From Ruminococcus flavefaciens (GTDB lineage Bacteria > Bacillota > Clostridia > Oscillospirales > Ruminococcaceae), in NCBI RefSeq assembly GCF_900143025.1, contig NZ_FRCT01000007.1, forward strand, positions 1 through 64,000: DNA of 64,000 nucleotides, read 5' to 3'. Each line of letters starts with the position of its first letter. The first letter of the stretch is position 1. The notes under the pieces were generated by a model. That model worked only from the letters and a program-made list of their open reading frames with translations, was not told the origin of the DNA and did not search any database. A program made the translations under genes and the position numbers. Below, piece by piece: positions 42,741 to 50,552 of this stretch.

Positions 42741-43232
42741 ATGAGCATTATAGGAGATAAGATACACCGCATTCGTGATTTCAGAGGAATGACGCAGAAA
42801 CAGCTCGGTATGGCAGTCGGCTTTGACGAGAGGTCTGCCGATGTCCGCATCGCACAGTATGAATCAGGCACTCGCACACCCAAGCAGGCACTTGTCGAAT
42901 TGCTTGCCGAGGCCTTGGACGTGAACCCTCGTTTTCTTGCAGACGATGAGATTCTCGGAGCTGAGGGCGTTATGATGATGCTCTTTGAGCTTGACGAGCA
43001 TTACCCTATCAGCATTGAGGACTGCGAGGACGAGGACGACAACAGAAGAAAGGGCATTGTTTTCGGCTCTATCCTGATGACTGACCTCCTTTCTGAGTGG
43101 CAGAGACGAAAAAAAGACCTTGCTGACGGTAAGATCAGCAAGGCCGAATATACAGAATGGAAGCTCAATTGGCCGAAAACGACCGATGATTGCGGTAAGC
43201 ATGAACCTGCGAAAGAGTGGCGCAACTTATAA
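42741..43232 (+). CDS. XRE-family regulator of the mobile island
   Basis: 163 residues. Helix-turn-helix region KIHRIRDFRGMTQKQLGMAV, then VRIAQYESGTRTPKQALVEL and ALDVNPRFLADDEI, followed by an acidic helical domain containing EDCEDEDDNRRKG. Very similar architectures recur in clostridial integrative and mobilisable elements. AAGGAG lies nine bases before ATG. As the last gene of the rightward transcript it is the best candidate for binding the CTAAACA operators and controlling both promoters. Confidence 0.85.
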   Translation: MSIIGDKIHRIRDFRGMTQKQLGMAVGFDERSADVRIAQYESGTRTPKQALVELLAEALDVNPRFLADDEILGAEGVMMMLFELDEHYPISIEDCEDEDDNRRKGIVFGSILMTDLLSEWQRRKKDLADGKISKAEYTEWKLNWPKTTDDCGKHEPAKEWRNL

Positions 43233-43306
43233 GCCACTTGAACCGCAGAATAATTCCGCTTAGCTCCCTGTTATCAAATTGTTATCACTGAGATTTTGAG
43301 GCTTCG

Positions 43307-43330
43307 GAAATGGCGTATCTACGCCGTTTC
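43307..43330. terminator. Possible terminator between the island and guaA
   Basis: GAAATGGCGTA / TACGCCGTTTC stem with one mismatch and a two-base loop. The flanks are not T-rich, so confidence is low. Confidence 0.35.
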
Positions 43331-43344
43331 TGAGGTCTTGTTTA

Positions 43345-44898
43345 TTATTCCCACTCCACAGTCCCCGGAGGCTTAGAGGTTATATCATACACTACTCTGT
43401 TAACGTGCTCGACCTCATTGCAGAGGCGGTTGGACACCTTAGCCAGTACATCGTATGGTATTCTTGCCCAGTCGGCAGTCATAAAGTCGTCGGTAGTTAC
43501 CGCACGGATAGCGATAAGATGGTCATATGTACGGTGATCGCCCATAACGCCGACTGTACGCACATCGGGAAGGACTGCAAAGAACTGCTTGAGCTGCTCC
43601 TCGATACCGCTCTTGCGTATCTCATCGCGGAACACAGCATCTGCTTCCTGTAATATCTTTATCTTTTCCTCTGTTATCTCGCCGATTATACGAACTCCAA
43701 GACCGGGTCCCGGGAACGGCTGTCTCCATACGAGATCGTGGGGGATTCCCAGCTTTTCACCGACTGCTCTGACCTCGTCCTTGAAGAGGTCGCCAAGAGG
43801 CTCGATAGTTCCCGCGAACTTGATATCATCAGGCATCTTGACCATGTTATGGTGAGTCTTTATAACAGCTGTACTGCCGTGACCTGCCTGATTTCCTCTG
43901 CCAGACTCTATACGGTCAGGATAGATAGTACCCTGTGCAAAGAATCCGTCTGTACCCTGTTCTCTGATCTTATCCCAGAAAACATTATAGAACTCAGTAC
44001 CGATTATCTTACGCTTCTGCTCGGGGTCAGTTACGCCTTTAAGTGCGGCGAGGAACTTGTCCTTGCAGTTTACGCGGACAAAATTCATATCAAAAAGCTT
44101 TGTAAAGGTCTCTTCAACGAAGTCGCCCTCGTCCTTGCGCATGAGTCCCTGATCTACGAATACGCAGGTGAGCTGCTTGCCTACTGCACGGCTGAGAAGT
44201 CCTGCTGCAACAGAGGAATCAACACCGCCCGACAGTCCGAGAATTACCTTCTTGTCGCCGATCTGCTCGCGGAGCTTCTTGACAGTATTCTCAATAAAGT
44301 CGTTCATTACCCAGTCACCTGTACATCCACAGACATTGTAAAGGAAGTTATGGAGTATCTGCTTGCCGAATTCGCTGTGAGTTACCTCAGGGTGGAACTG
44401 TACAGCGTAGAGCTTTCTCTCGGGAGCTTCAAAGGCTGCACATGGGCAGTCCTGAGACTTTGCAGTTACGCTGAAGCCCTCGGGGAGCTGACTTACAAAG
44501 TCGGTATGGCTCATCCATACTATGCTCTTTTCGGGAACGTCCCTGAATATAAGGCTGTCTGTATTCTGATCTATCTCGATCTTGCCGTATTCGCTCTTCT
44601 CGCAGCTTTCAACCTTGCCGCCGAGAGTGTATGCCATTAACTGACAGCCGTAGCAGATTCCGAGGATAGGCACGCCTATCTCAAATATCTCCTTAGAAAT
44701 ATGGGGAGATGCAGGATCATACACACTGTTCGGACCGCCTGTGAAAATGATAGCGGTAGGCTTCATAGCCTTTATCTCGCTGATAGGAGTATCAAATCGT
44801 TTTATCTCGCAGTATACACCGCACTCACGTACTCTTCGTGCAATGAGCTGGTTGTACTGACCGCCGAAATCAAGAACGATACAAAGCTGATTGGACAT
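43345..44898 (-). CDS. guaA: GMP synthase (glutamine-hydrolysing)
   Basis: 517 residues, full length. It aminates XMP to GMP. The N-terminal class I amidotransferase has the nucleophile Cys in [12 protein letters not shown] and the His/Glu pair in [12 protein letters not shown]. The ATP-pyrophosphatase domain has the P-loop [16 protein letters not shown], and the C-terminal dimerisation domain ends [13 protein letters not shown] 44898 follows AAGGAGG by five bases. The 3' end of guaA is a known integration site for genomic islands in several bacteria, which matters because the island lies directly beyond it. Confidence 0.97.
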   Translation of the reverse strand: MSNQLCIVLDFGGQYNQLIARRVRECGVYCEIKRFDTPISEIKAMKPTAIIFTGGPNSVYDPASPHISKEIFEIGVPILGICYGCQLMAYTLGGKVESCEKSEYGKIEIDQNTDSLIFRDVPEKSIVWMSHTDFVSQLPEGFSVTAKSQDCPCAAFEAPERKLYAVQFHPEVTHSEFGKQILHNFLYNVCGCTGDWVMNDFIENTVKKLREQIGDKKVILGLSGGVDSSVAAGLLSRAVGKQLTCVFVDQGLMRKDEGDFVEETFTKLFDMNFVRVNCKDKFLAALKGVTDPEQKRKIIGTEFYNVFWDKIREQGTDGFFAQGTIYPDRIESGRGNQAGHGSTAVIKTHHNMVKMPDDIKFAGTIEPLGDLFKDEVRAVGEKLGIPHDLVWRQPFPGPGLGVRIIGEITEEKIKILQEADAVFRDEIRKSGIEEQLKQFFAVLPDVRTVGVMGDHRTYDHLIAIRAVTTDDFMTADWARIPYDVLAKVSNRLCNEVEHVNRVVYDITSKPPGTVEWE

Positions 44899-45092
44899 AT
44901 TTTCCTCCTTAACTTCCGCTTTACGGCAGCGGATACCGTATTTCTGAAGCCGTCTGCCGTTAGCTCTCAGCCGTTAGGAAGCGGATCTGCCGCTGTATCG
45001 TGCGGATAATATCCGAAACTAAAAATGCTAATGACTATTGAATAAAGGCTAATGGCTCAAAACATAATTTTGCTTCGCTAAATTATGTTTTA
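44899..45092 (-). other. guaA leader region
   Basis: About 190 bases between promoter and start codon. On the minus strand it opens with a hairpin AAAACATAATTT / AAATTATGTTTT, followed by CGGATATTATCCG and AGCGGCAGATCCGCT foldbacks. I see no purine-riboswitch core and no clear terminator, so regulation by the leader is only a possibility. Confidence 0.4.
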
Positions 45093-45121
45093 ATTATGCC
45101 ATATTTCAAAGAAAATTTCAA
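45093..45121 (-). promoter_or_regulatory. guaA promoter
   Basis: Minus strand TTGAAA (45116-45121), 17-base spacer, CATAAT (45093-45098). Confidence 0.65.
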
Positions 45122-45203
45122 GTCTTTCCTGCGGTTTTTTCACCGAATACAAAGAGGTTATACCAATTATAGTGATTATTAATAAAAAAATTATATACAC
45201 CTA

Positions 45204-45232
45204 TTGAATTTACTTGCAATTTGTGGTATAAT
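45204..45232 (+). promoter_or_regulatory. Promoter of the HD hydrolase - GH13 operon
   Basis: TTGAAT (45204-45209), 17-base spacer, TATAAT (45227-45232). Confidence 0.75.
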
Positions 45233-45262
45233 ATTTATATAGTAGTGTAAGGAGTATCATAT

Positions 45263-45865
45263 ATGACACCAAAAGAAGAATTTATCTCGATATATAAGGA
45301 AAACATAAAACGTGAGGGAGCTGACAAGCTTCTGGAATACCTTGAAAAAAGCGACTTTTTTACTGCTCCCAGCAGTACAAGATTTCACGGTTCATATGAA
45401 GGCGGTCTCGTTCAGCACAGTCTCAACGTTTACCATTGTCTGAAGGACTATCTTTCGCGTCCGCGCACAAAAGAGCTTTACGGTATGGATTATTCCGAAG
45501 AAACTATTGCTCTTGTAGCCCTTCTCCACGATGTATGCAAGGTCAATTTCTATACTGTCGAGATGAGAAATAAAAAGAACGACGAAACAGGTCAATGGGA
45601 AAAAGTACCGTTTTACGCTATAAACGACACTCTCCCCTACGGACACGGCGAAAAATCCGTATACATACTCTCTGGTTTCTTTTACGGCGATAATCGCCTG
45701 ACCCGCGAGGAGGCATTTGCAATACGCTACCACATGGGCTTTTCATACGGCGGCACAGAGGAAAGAGGTTCTATAGGCAAAGCACTGGAAATGTATCCTC
45801 TGGCTCTGGCTCTGAATGTTGCCGATATGGAAGCATCCTACTATATGGAAGGCTCAAATAAATAA
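45263..45865 (+). CDS. HD-domain phosphohydrolase
   Basis: 200 residues. The HD signature is ALVALLHDVCKVNFY, with an upstream His in LVQHSLNVYHCL and a later His in IRYHMGF, as needed for metal binding. HD proteins of this size act on nucleotides or phosphate esters; the substrate is not known. ATG 45263 follows AAGGAG by nine bases. The GH13 gene starts 18 bases downstream, so the two are probably one operon. Confidence 0.88.
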   Translation: MTPKEEFISIYKENIKREGADKLLEYLEKSDFFTAPSSTRFHGSYEGGLVQHSLNVYHCLKDYLSRPRTKELYGMDYSEETIALVALLHDVCKVNFYTVEMRNKKNDETGQWEKVPFYAINDTLPYGHGEKSVYILSGFFYGDNRLTREEAFAIRYHMGFSYGGTEERGSIGKALEMYPLALALNVADMEASYYMEGSNK

Positions 45866-45883
45866 ATGTAAGGAGTTTTGATT

Positions 45884-47473
45884 ATGAACTGGTATGATAA
45901 CGCCATAATCTACCACATCTACCCTCTCGGATTTTGTGGTGCACCCAAGTTCAATGACGGAAACGAAGACGTTACTTATCGTCTTGACAAAGTGCTTCTA
46001 TGGATACCCCATTTAAAGGAGATGAACGTTGACGCAGTTTATTTCGGACCCGTCTTTGAATCCGTTGAACACGGATATGATACGATCGATTACAAAAAGA
46101 TAGACAGACGTCTTGGCGATAATAATTCATTCCGCTTTATATGTGACAGACTTCACGAAAACGGTATAAGAGTCATTCTTGACGGAGTTTTCAATCATGT
46201 AGGCAGAAAGTTCCCACAGTTCGTTGATATACAGGAAAAAGGACAGGCTTCACAGTACTGTGACTGGTTCCAGAACCTTAATTTCGGAGGTCCGAGCCCC
46301 TGCGGAGACCCATTCTGGTATGAGGGCTGGAACGGTCATTACAACCTTGTAAAGCTCAATCTCCGCAATCCCGGAGTCTGTGACCATATCATCGACGCTA
46401 TAAATTACTGGATAGAGTCCTTCGGCATCGACGGTATACGCTTTGACGCTGCCGACTGTCTTGATTTCGAGTTCATCAAGAGGATAAGAACCTTCTGCAA
46501 GAGCAAAAAGCCCGATTTCTGGCTTATGGGCGAAATAATCCACGGCGACTACAACCGCTGGGCTAATCCCGAGATGCTGGATACCGTTACAAACTATGAA
46601 TGCTATAAGGGACTCTGGTCGTCCCACAACGATAAGAACTACTTCGAGATAGACTACTCTATCAACAGGCAGTCAGGTGCTAACGGCGGCATTTACCGCA
46701 ATATCGACCTCTATAACTTTGTCGACAACCACGATGTCAACCGTCTTGCAAGCACTCTCAGCAATAACGCTCATCTGCCGCTTGTATACACACTTATGTA
46801 CACCATGCCCGGTATACCTTCTATCTACTACGGTAGCGAATACGGTGTAGAGGGAAGAAAGGAAAACAATTCCGACGATAATCTCCGTCCATGTCTGCAT
46901 CTCAACGATATGGCAGAGCACGGAAACGTTTCCCTTTATAACCACATAGTAAAGCTCGGCCGCATCTACCGCGCATATCCGGCAGTAAGAAACGGAAGCT
47001 ATGAGCGCATAGTGATAACAAATCAGCAGCTTCTCTTCAAGAAGGTACTTGGAGAACAGACTGTTTATGTTGCTCTCAACCTTTCAGACCGTGAGTACGA
47101 CCTTAATTTCCAGACTCACCTTTCGGGACTTGTTGACGTTTTCACCGCTTCACCTATCAGCGTTGAAAACTCAAACGCTCATGTGCGTATGACTCCATAT
47201 TCTTCAATGATAATCGTTGCAGACGATATCGTAAATAACGAGCCAAAGCACGAAGAAGTCCCCGTTGACAAGGAGACCGAAATAGAAGTAGGTGCAAAAT
47301 ACCGTCATTTCAAGGGCAACGAATATGAGCTTCTTGCTGTAGCCCGTCATACCGAAACTATGGAGGAGCTTGTAATATACAAGTCTGTCAAGGACGGCGA
47401 GGTATGGGCACGCCCAAAGTCAATGTTCATCGGAAAAGCAGGTGATGTCAGGCGATTTACAAAGCTTGACTGA
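45884..47473 (+). CDS. GH13 alpha-amylase-family enzyme fused to a DUF1653 domain
   Basis: 529 residues, cytoplasmic (no signal peptide). GH13 barrel (about 1-350) with all four conserved regions: DGVFNHVG, GIDGIRFDAADCLDF (nucleophile Asp), LMGEIIHGD (acid/base Glu) and FVDNHDVNR. A beta domain follows (about 360-455), then a DUF1653 domain (about 468-529: YRHFKGNEYELLAVARHTET, ELVIYKS, VWARPKSMF). DUF1653 usually occurs as a stand-alone small protein; fusion to an amylase-type enzyme is unusual. The absence of secretion suggests action on imported or stored alpha-glucans. ATG 45884, eight bases after AAGGAG; an in-frame TTG two codons earlier is too close. Confidence 0.92.
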   Translation: MNWYDNAIIYHIYPLGFCGAPKFNDGNEDVTYRLDKVLLWIPHLKEMNVDAVYFGPVFESVEHGYDTIDYKKIDRRLGDNNSFRFICDRLHENGIRVILDGVFNHVGRKFPQFVDIQEKGQASQYCDWFQNLNFGGPSPCGDPFWYEGWNGHYNLVKLNLRNPGVCDHIIDAINYWIESFGIDGIRFDAADCLDFEFIKRIRTFCKSKKPDFWLMGEIIHGDYNRWANPEMLDTVTNYECYKGLWSSHNDKNYFEIDYSINRQSGANGGIYRNIDLYNFVDNHDVNRLASTLSNNAHLPLVYTLMYTMPGIPSIYYGSEYGVEGRKENNSDDNLRPCLHLNDMAEHGNVSLYNHIVKLGRIYRAYPAVRNGSYERIVITNQQLLFKKVLGEQTVYVALNLSDREYDLNFQTHLSGLVDVFTASPISVENSNAHVRMTPYSSMIIVADDIVNNEPKHEEVPVDKETEIEVGAKYRHFKGNEYELLAVARHTETMEELVIYKSVKDGEVWARPKSMFIGKAGDVRRFTKLD

Positions 47474-47487
47474 TAATGAATGAAAAC

Positions 47488-47521
47488 AGCCGCTGATGCG
47501 TTTGCACCAGCGGCTTTCATT
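47488..47521. terminator. Bidirectional terminator between GH13 and GNAT genes
   Basis: Stem AGCCGCTG (47488-47495) / CAGCGGCT (47508-47515) with inner TGC/GCA pairs and T-rich flanks on both strands. Confidence 0.8.
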
Positions 47522-47982
47522 TACTTTATTTTCTTTATCATCTCGTCATAGCAAAGCTTATCTCCGTTTGCACACTCTATAGAGTTATACTTCACAAAGC
47601 TGTAGCCTTTTTTCAGATATATAGGCTTTGCAGGAAATGAAGCATCAAGCATGACCGTATCATACTTCTCTGCAATACGCTCCTCCGCAAATCCTATGAG
47701 TACGCTTCCATAGCCATTTCCTTGATACTCGGGGAGCACAAAAAGCCTTGTCATCTCATTCTCAGCAACTGTTACTGTTCCCACATTTAATCCATTATCA
47801 TCTTTCAGCAGGAATACCCTGTCCTTTTCGATATCCCTGATTATATTTCCGTCACAGTGGTGCTCAAGAAAAAACTCTACTGCCCCCGCAGGATAATAAT
47901 GAGGATATACCGCCTTAATAGCACTGTGAGCTATATCTCTTACTGCTTCAAGGTCTGAGCTTTCAGCCTTCTTTATCATCAT
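47521..47982 (-). CDS. GNAT-family N-acetyltransferase
   Basis: About 153 residues. Acetyl-CoA loop VLPEYQGNGYGSVLIGFAEE and C-terminal YLKKGYSFVKYN. Substrate unknown. Two adjacent ATGs (47982, 47979) are 11-14 bases after AAGGG; the in-frame GTG at 47991 is too near the ribosome binding site. Convergent with the GH13 gene. Confidence 0.82.
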   Translation of the reverse strand: MMIKKAESSDLEAVRDIAHSAIKAVYPHYYPAGAVEFFLEHHCDGNIIRDIEKDRVFLLKDDNGLNVGTVTVAENEMTRLFVLPEYQGNGYGSVLIGFAEERIAEKYDTVMLDASFPAKPIYLKKGYSFVKYNSIECANGDKLCYDEMIKKIK

Positions 47983-48122
47983 TCTATGCACTTCCCTTCA
48001 TGTGACAATTATATAATAAACCATCTAAGCTGTCAATACTTGCAAAATAAATATGACCGGTTATGAAATAACACTATTTTTATAAGAATTATAAAAATAT
48101 GACAAAAACTTTCCGAAAATTG

Positions 48123-48151
48123 TTGATTTTTCTGATTTTTCATGGTATAAT
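48123..48151 (+). promoter_or_regulatory. Promoter of the first nitroreductase gene
   Basis: TTGATT (48123-48128), 17-base spacer, TATAAT (48146-48151). Confidence 0.75.
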
Positions 48152-48185
48152 GTATATATCTTGAAATGCTTAGGAGGAGCGTATA

Positions 48186-48713
48186 ATGAGCAAGCTTACA
48201 AAAATAATCAAGGAACGCAGAAGCGTCCGCAAATTTTCATCGCTGTTGCCGTCAAAGGCACTTATTGACGAAATATTGGAAGCAGGTATTTACGCTGCTT
48301 CAGGCAGAGGAAAGCAGGCACCTGTACTTATCTCTATCACAAATAAAGAGCTTCGTGATACCATTGCAGAAGAAAACAGAAAGATCGGCGGCTGGGCAGA
48401 TGGTTTTGACCCGTTTTACGGCGCACCTATTATTATTCTCGTAATTGCTCCTAAGGATATCCCTACCGCTGTCTATGACGGAAGTCTCAGTCTCGGAAAT
48501 ATGATGCTGAAAGCACAGGAGCTCGGTCTCGGCAGCTGCTGGATACATCGTGCAAAAGAAGAAATGGAAAGCGATCTCGGCAAGGAGATACTTGAAAAAG
48601 TCGGTCTCAAAGGAGAGTATATCGGCATAGGTCATCTCGCCCTCGGAATACCTGATGTTCCGCACGAGCCTATTCCAGAGCGTCTGCCTGACAGAATTTT
48701 CTATATTGACTAA
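48186..48713 (+). CDS. Nitroreductase-family flavoprotein
   Basis: 175 residues, a short nitroreductase fold. FMN-contact motif ERRSVRKFS near the N-terminus, AASGRGKQAP for the family's usual APSxxNxQPW, and ELGLGSCWIHRAKEEM in the C-terminal half. The altered second motif suggests a different substrate or cofactor contact. Members use NAD(P)H to reduce nitro groups, quinones or act as NADH oxidases. AGGAGG precedes ATG. A second family member lies at 55803-56390. Confidence 0.87.
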   Translation: MSKLTKIIKERRSVRKFSSLLPSKALIDEILEAGIYAASGRGKQAPVLISITNKELRDTIAEENRKIGGWADGFDPFYGAPIIILVIAPKDIPTAVYDGSLSLGNMMLKAQELGLGSCWIHRAKEEMESDLGKEILEKVGLKGEYIGIGHLALGIPDVPHEPIPERLPDRIFYID

Positions 48714-48716
48714 AGC

Positions 48717-48747
48717 AAAGCGGTCCGAAAAACGGACCGCTTTTTAT
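48717..48747. terminator. Bidirectional terminator after the first nitroreductase gene
   Basis: Perfect 11-bp stem AAAGCGGTCCG / CGGACCGCTTT with loop AAAAA and five T. Confidence 0.95.
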
Positions 48748-49455
48748 TTACTCGTCATTATGCAGCTTTCTGTTACATTCCACGCTCTGTATCAGCCATT
48801 TTTCACCGTTCACATTGTACATCGAGAACAGCATCGTTATAAGGTCATCGCTTTTTTTGAGACCTACCTCATAAAACTTTCCTTCTGTTACCTTTACAGG
48901 TCTTTCGATACCATTGAAATCAAAATCAAAGGCATATATTTTTTTGCTTGCAGCAGTTCTCTCCTCGTCGGTAAGCTCCCTGCCGCCTGTAACAGCTTTT
49001 TCTATGCTTGCATAAACATAGTACATATTCGCAATATCATCAGCCTGCTGCATTTCCTCATCATTATAGCTTCTTATTTCCTTAGCATGATCGACTTCAT
49101 AATCAGGCTCTGCCATAAGAGCTACAGCCTGCTTATAGATCAGACCGAAGATGCCCTGATCAATGGGCATCAGATACTCTACCTCGTCCCTGATATAGAA
49201 AACATCTTCAAGCTGACTCGTATCACGCTCTTTTACAGCCTTTATAAAATGATCGGCAGCGTCCTCAACCTTCTCAAAACCATTGATCTCTGCGCCCTTT
49301 TCGATATACTCTGCTATCTCCTCCGAGGTCAGAACAGTTTCCTTCTCCTCTGCTTCAACAGCAGCCGCTCCATTATCACTCTTTTTGTCAACACAGCCTG
49401 TTACAGCCACGCCAATTGTGAATAATGCAATTATTCCTGCAAAAAATCTTTTCAT
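48748..49455 (-). CDS. Hypothetical lipoprotein
   Basis: 235 residues. Signal peptide with lipobox VAVTGC, then an acidic spacer and a helical domain resembling a stand-alone DUF5105/NTF2-like secreted domain (AADHFIKAVKERDTSQLEDV). The ending NGEKWLIQSVECNRKL is also typical of small secreted NTF2-like proteins. The function is not known. No clear promoter; an inverted TTGATCC / GGATCAA pair (49466-49472, 49492-49498) lies just upstream. Confidence 0.75.
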   Translation of the reverse strand: MKRFFAGIIALFTIGVAVTGCVDKKSDNGAAAVEAEEKETVLTSEEIAEYIEKGAEINGFEKVEDAADHFIKAVKERDTSQLEDVFYIRDEVEYLMPIDQGIFGLIYKQAVALMAEPDYEVDHAKEIRSYNDEEMQQADDIANMYYVYASIEKAVTGGRELTDEERTAASKKIYAFDFDFNGIERPVKVTEGKFYEVGLKKSDDLITMLFSMYNVNGEKWLIQSVECNRKLHNDE

Positions 49456-49521
49456 TTTATCTTCCTTGATCCTTATATAAAAATTTATTCCGGATCAAAT
49501 AATCCCCGTTCCCCCTCTGTA

Positions 49522-50313
49522 TTACTTCTTTTTCAATACAGCTATAGCTGCATAGTGCAGCACATCGAACTCCTCAGGAGCAGTAAGCGCCAGTAAAGCT
49601 CTGTGTTCGCGCTCCCACGCTGCGATCTCAACATCCGAGAGCGAAGCGCCGATGCCGCGGCAGGTCTTCATTCTGCCGTTCCAGCTCTCACGAGTAAAAG
49701 GCACATTAAGGTCGAAGCCTTCTCTGTGAACGATATCAAACGATTCCAGCACATCATCGGATATATATACAGGACCGCGAGTCCAGCCGCCGCCGCTCCA
49801 CTCAGGATTATACTCAAGCACCAGCTTTTCACTCAGACCTGCTATCCTGTCCTCCTCGGGGAGCCATGCCATCTGCATCACGACAAGTCTTCCGTCCTTT
49901 TTCAACATTCTTGCCAGTTTAGGTGCAAGCTCCTTGGTATCGAAATACCAGAAGCACTGACAGGCTGTGATGATATCAAAGCTTTCATCAGGAAAATCCA
50001 TATTCTCAGCTGAAACAACACGGAATCTGATATCCATTTTATTGTTCAGCGCCAGAAGATTAGCCTGTGCTATCTGGTTTTCCGAAATATCCGTACCTGT
50101 CCATTTTGCGCCGTATTTGTACATATTACGCGGTATAACGCCTGTTCCCGTACCGAGATCAAGACATTCCTGACCGTTGACACCGATACCGCATTCTACA
50201 AGCTTTTCATAGAATTCTTTTGGATATATGTCACGATATTTTGCGTATCCCTTAGATGTCCTGCCAAAATCAAATGCTTTTCCGCTGTCGATCTTTTCCT
50301 TTATTATTTCCAT
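49522..50313 (-). CDS. SAM-dependent class I methyltransferase
   Basis: 263 residues. Rossmann-type methyltransferase with motif I CLDLGTGTGVIPRNMY, motif II TGTDISENQI and post-I FDIITACQCFWYFD. The substrate is unknown; the size and motifs resemble UbiE/Methyltransf_11 proteins. ATG 50313 follows AAAGGAG. Its leader (50314-50460) holds a small hairpin TTTTCC-GCAGCAGA-GGAAAA followed by TGTTTTTTG on the minus strand, which could attenuate transcription. Confidence 0.88.
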   Translation of the reverse strand: MEIIKEKIDSGKAFDFGRTSKGYAKYRDIYPKEFYEKLVECGIGVNGQECLDLGTGTGVIPRNMYKYGAKWTGTDISENQIAQANLLALNNKMDIRFRVVSAENMDFPDESFDIITACQCFWYFDTKELAPKLARMLKKDGRLVVMQMAWLPEEDRIAGLSEKLVLEYNPEWSGGGWTRGPVYISDDVLESFDIVHREGFDLNVPFTRESWNGRMKTCRGIGASLSDVEIAAWEREHRALLALTAPEEFDVLHYAAIAVLKKK

Positions 50314-50466
50314 ACTGCAAACTCCTTTTGTAACGAAAACAAAGACTTGATACGATCACTCAAAATTCTAACCATAGATCACAGTGCAGATACAACATAT
50401 AGTGCAAATTTCAAAAAACATTTTCCTCTGCTGCGGAAAACATATCCCCTGCTATCTATTATTTTA

Positions 50467-50495
50467 ATAATATCAGTTTTGAAAATATTTGTCAA
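50467..50495 (-). promoter_or_regulatory. Methyltransferase promoter
   Basis: Minus strand TTGACA (50490-50495), 17-base spacer, TATTAT (50467-50472). Confidence 0.75.
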
Positions 50496-50512
50496 GTGCA
50501 ACAGCATATTTA

Positions 50513-50549
50513 CAAAAAAGCTGCATGAAATATCATGCAGCTTTTTTAA
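50513..50549 (-). terminator. Terminator of the PL11 lyase gene
   Basis: 14-bp stem AAAAAGCTGCATGA / TCATGCAGCTTTTT with a four-base loop and T-runs; it lies just past the stop codon. Confidence 0.92.
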
Positions 50550-50552
50550 TAT

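Noticed and set aside
43260-43360. Attachment site pair for integration in guaA
   Set aside because: I could not find a copy of the guaA end near 37.7-38.1 kb; the island boundary therefore remains unknown.
43738-44640. 300-codon open frame opposite guaA
   Set aside because: Antisense to an unambiguous, full-length GMP synthase.
44899-45092. Purine riboswitch before guaA
   Set aside because: The conserved core and loop words were not found; only simple foldbacks are present.
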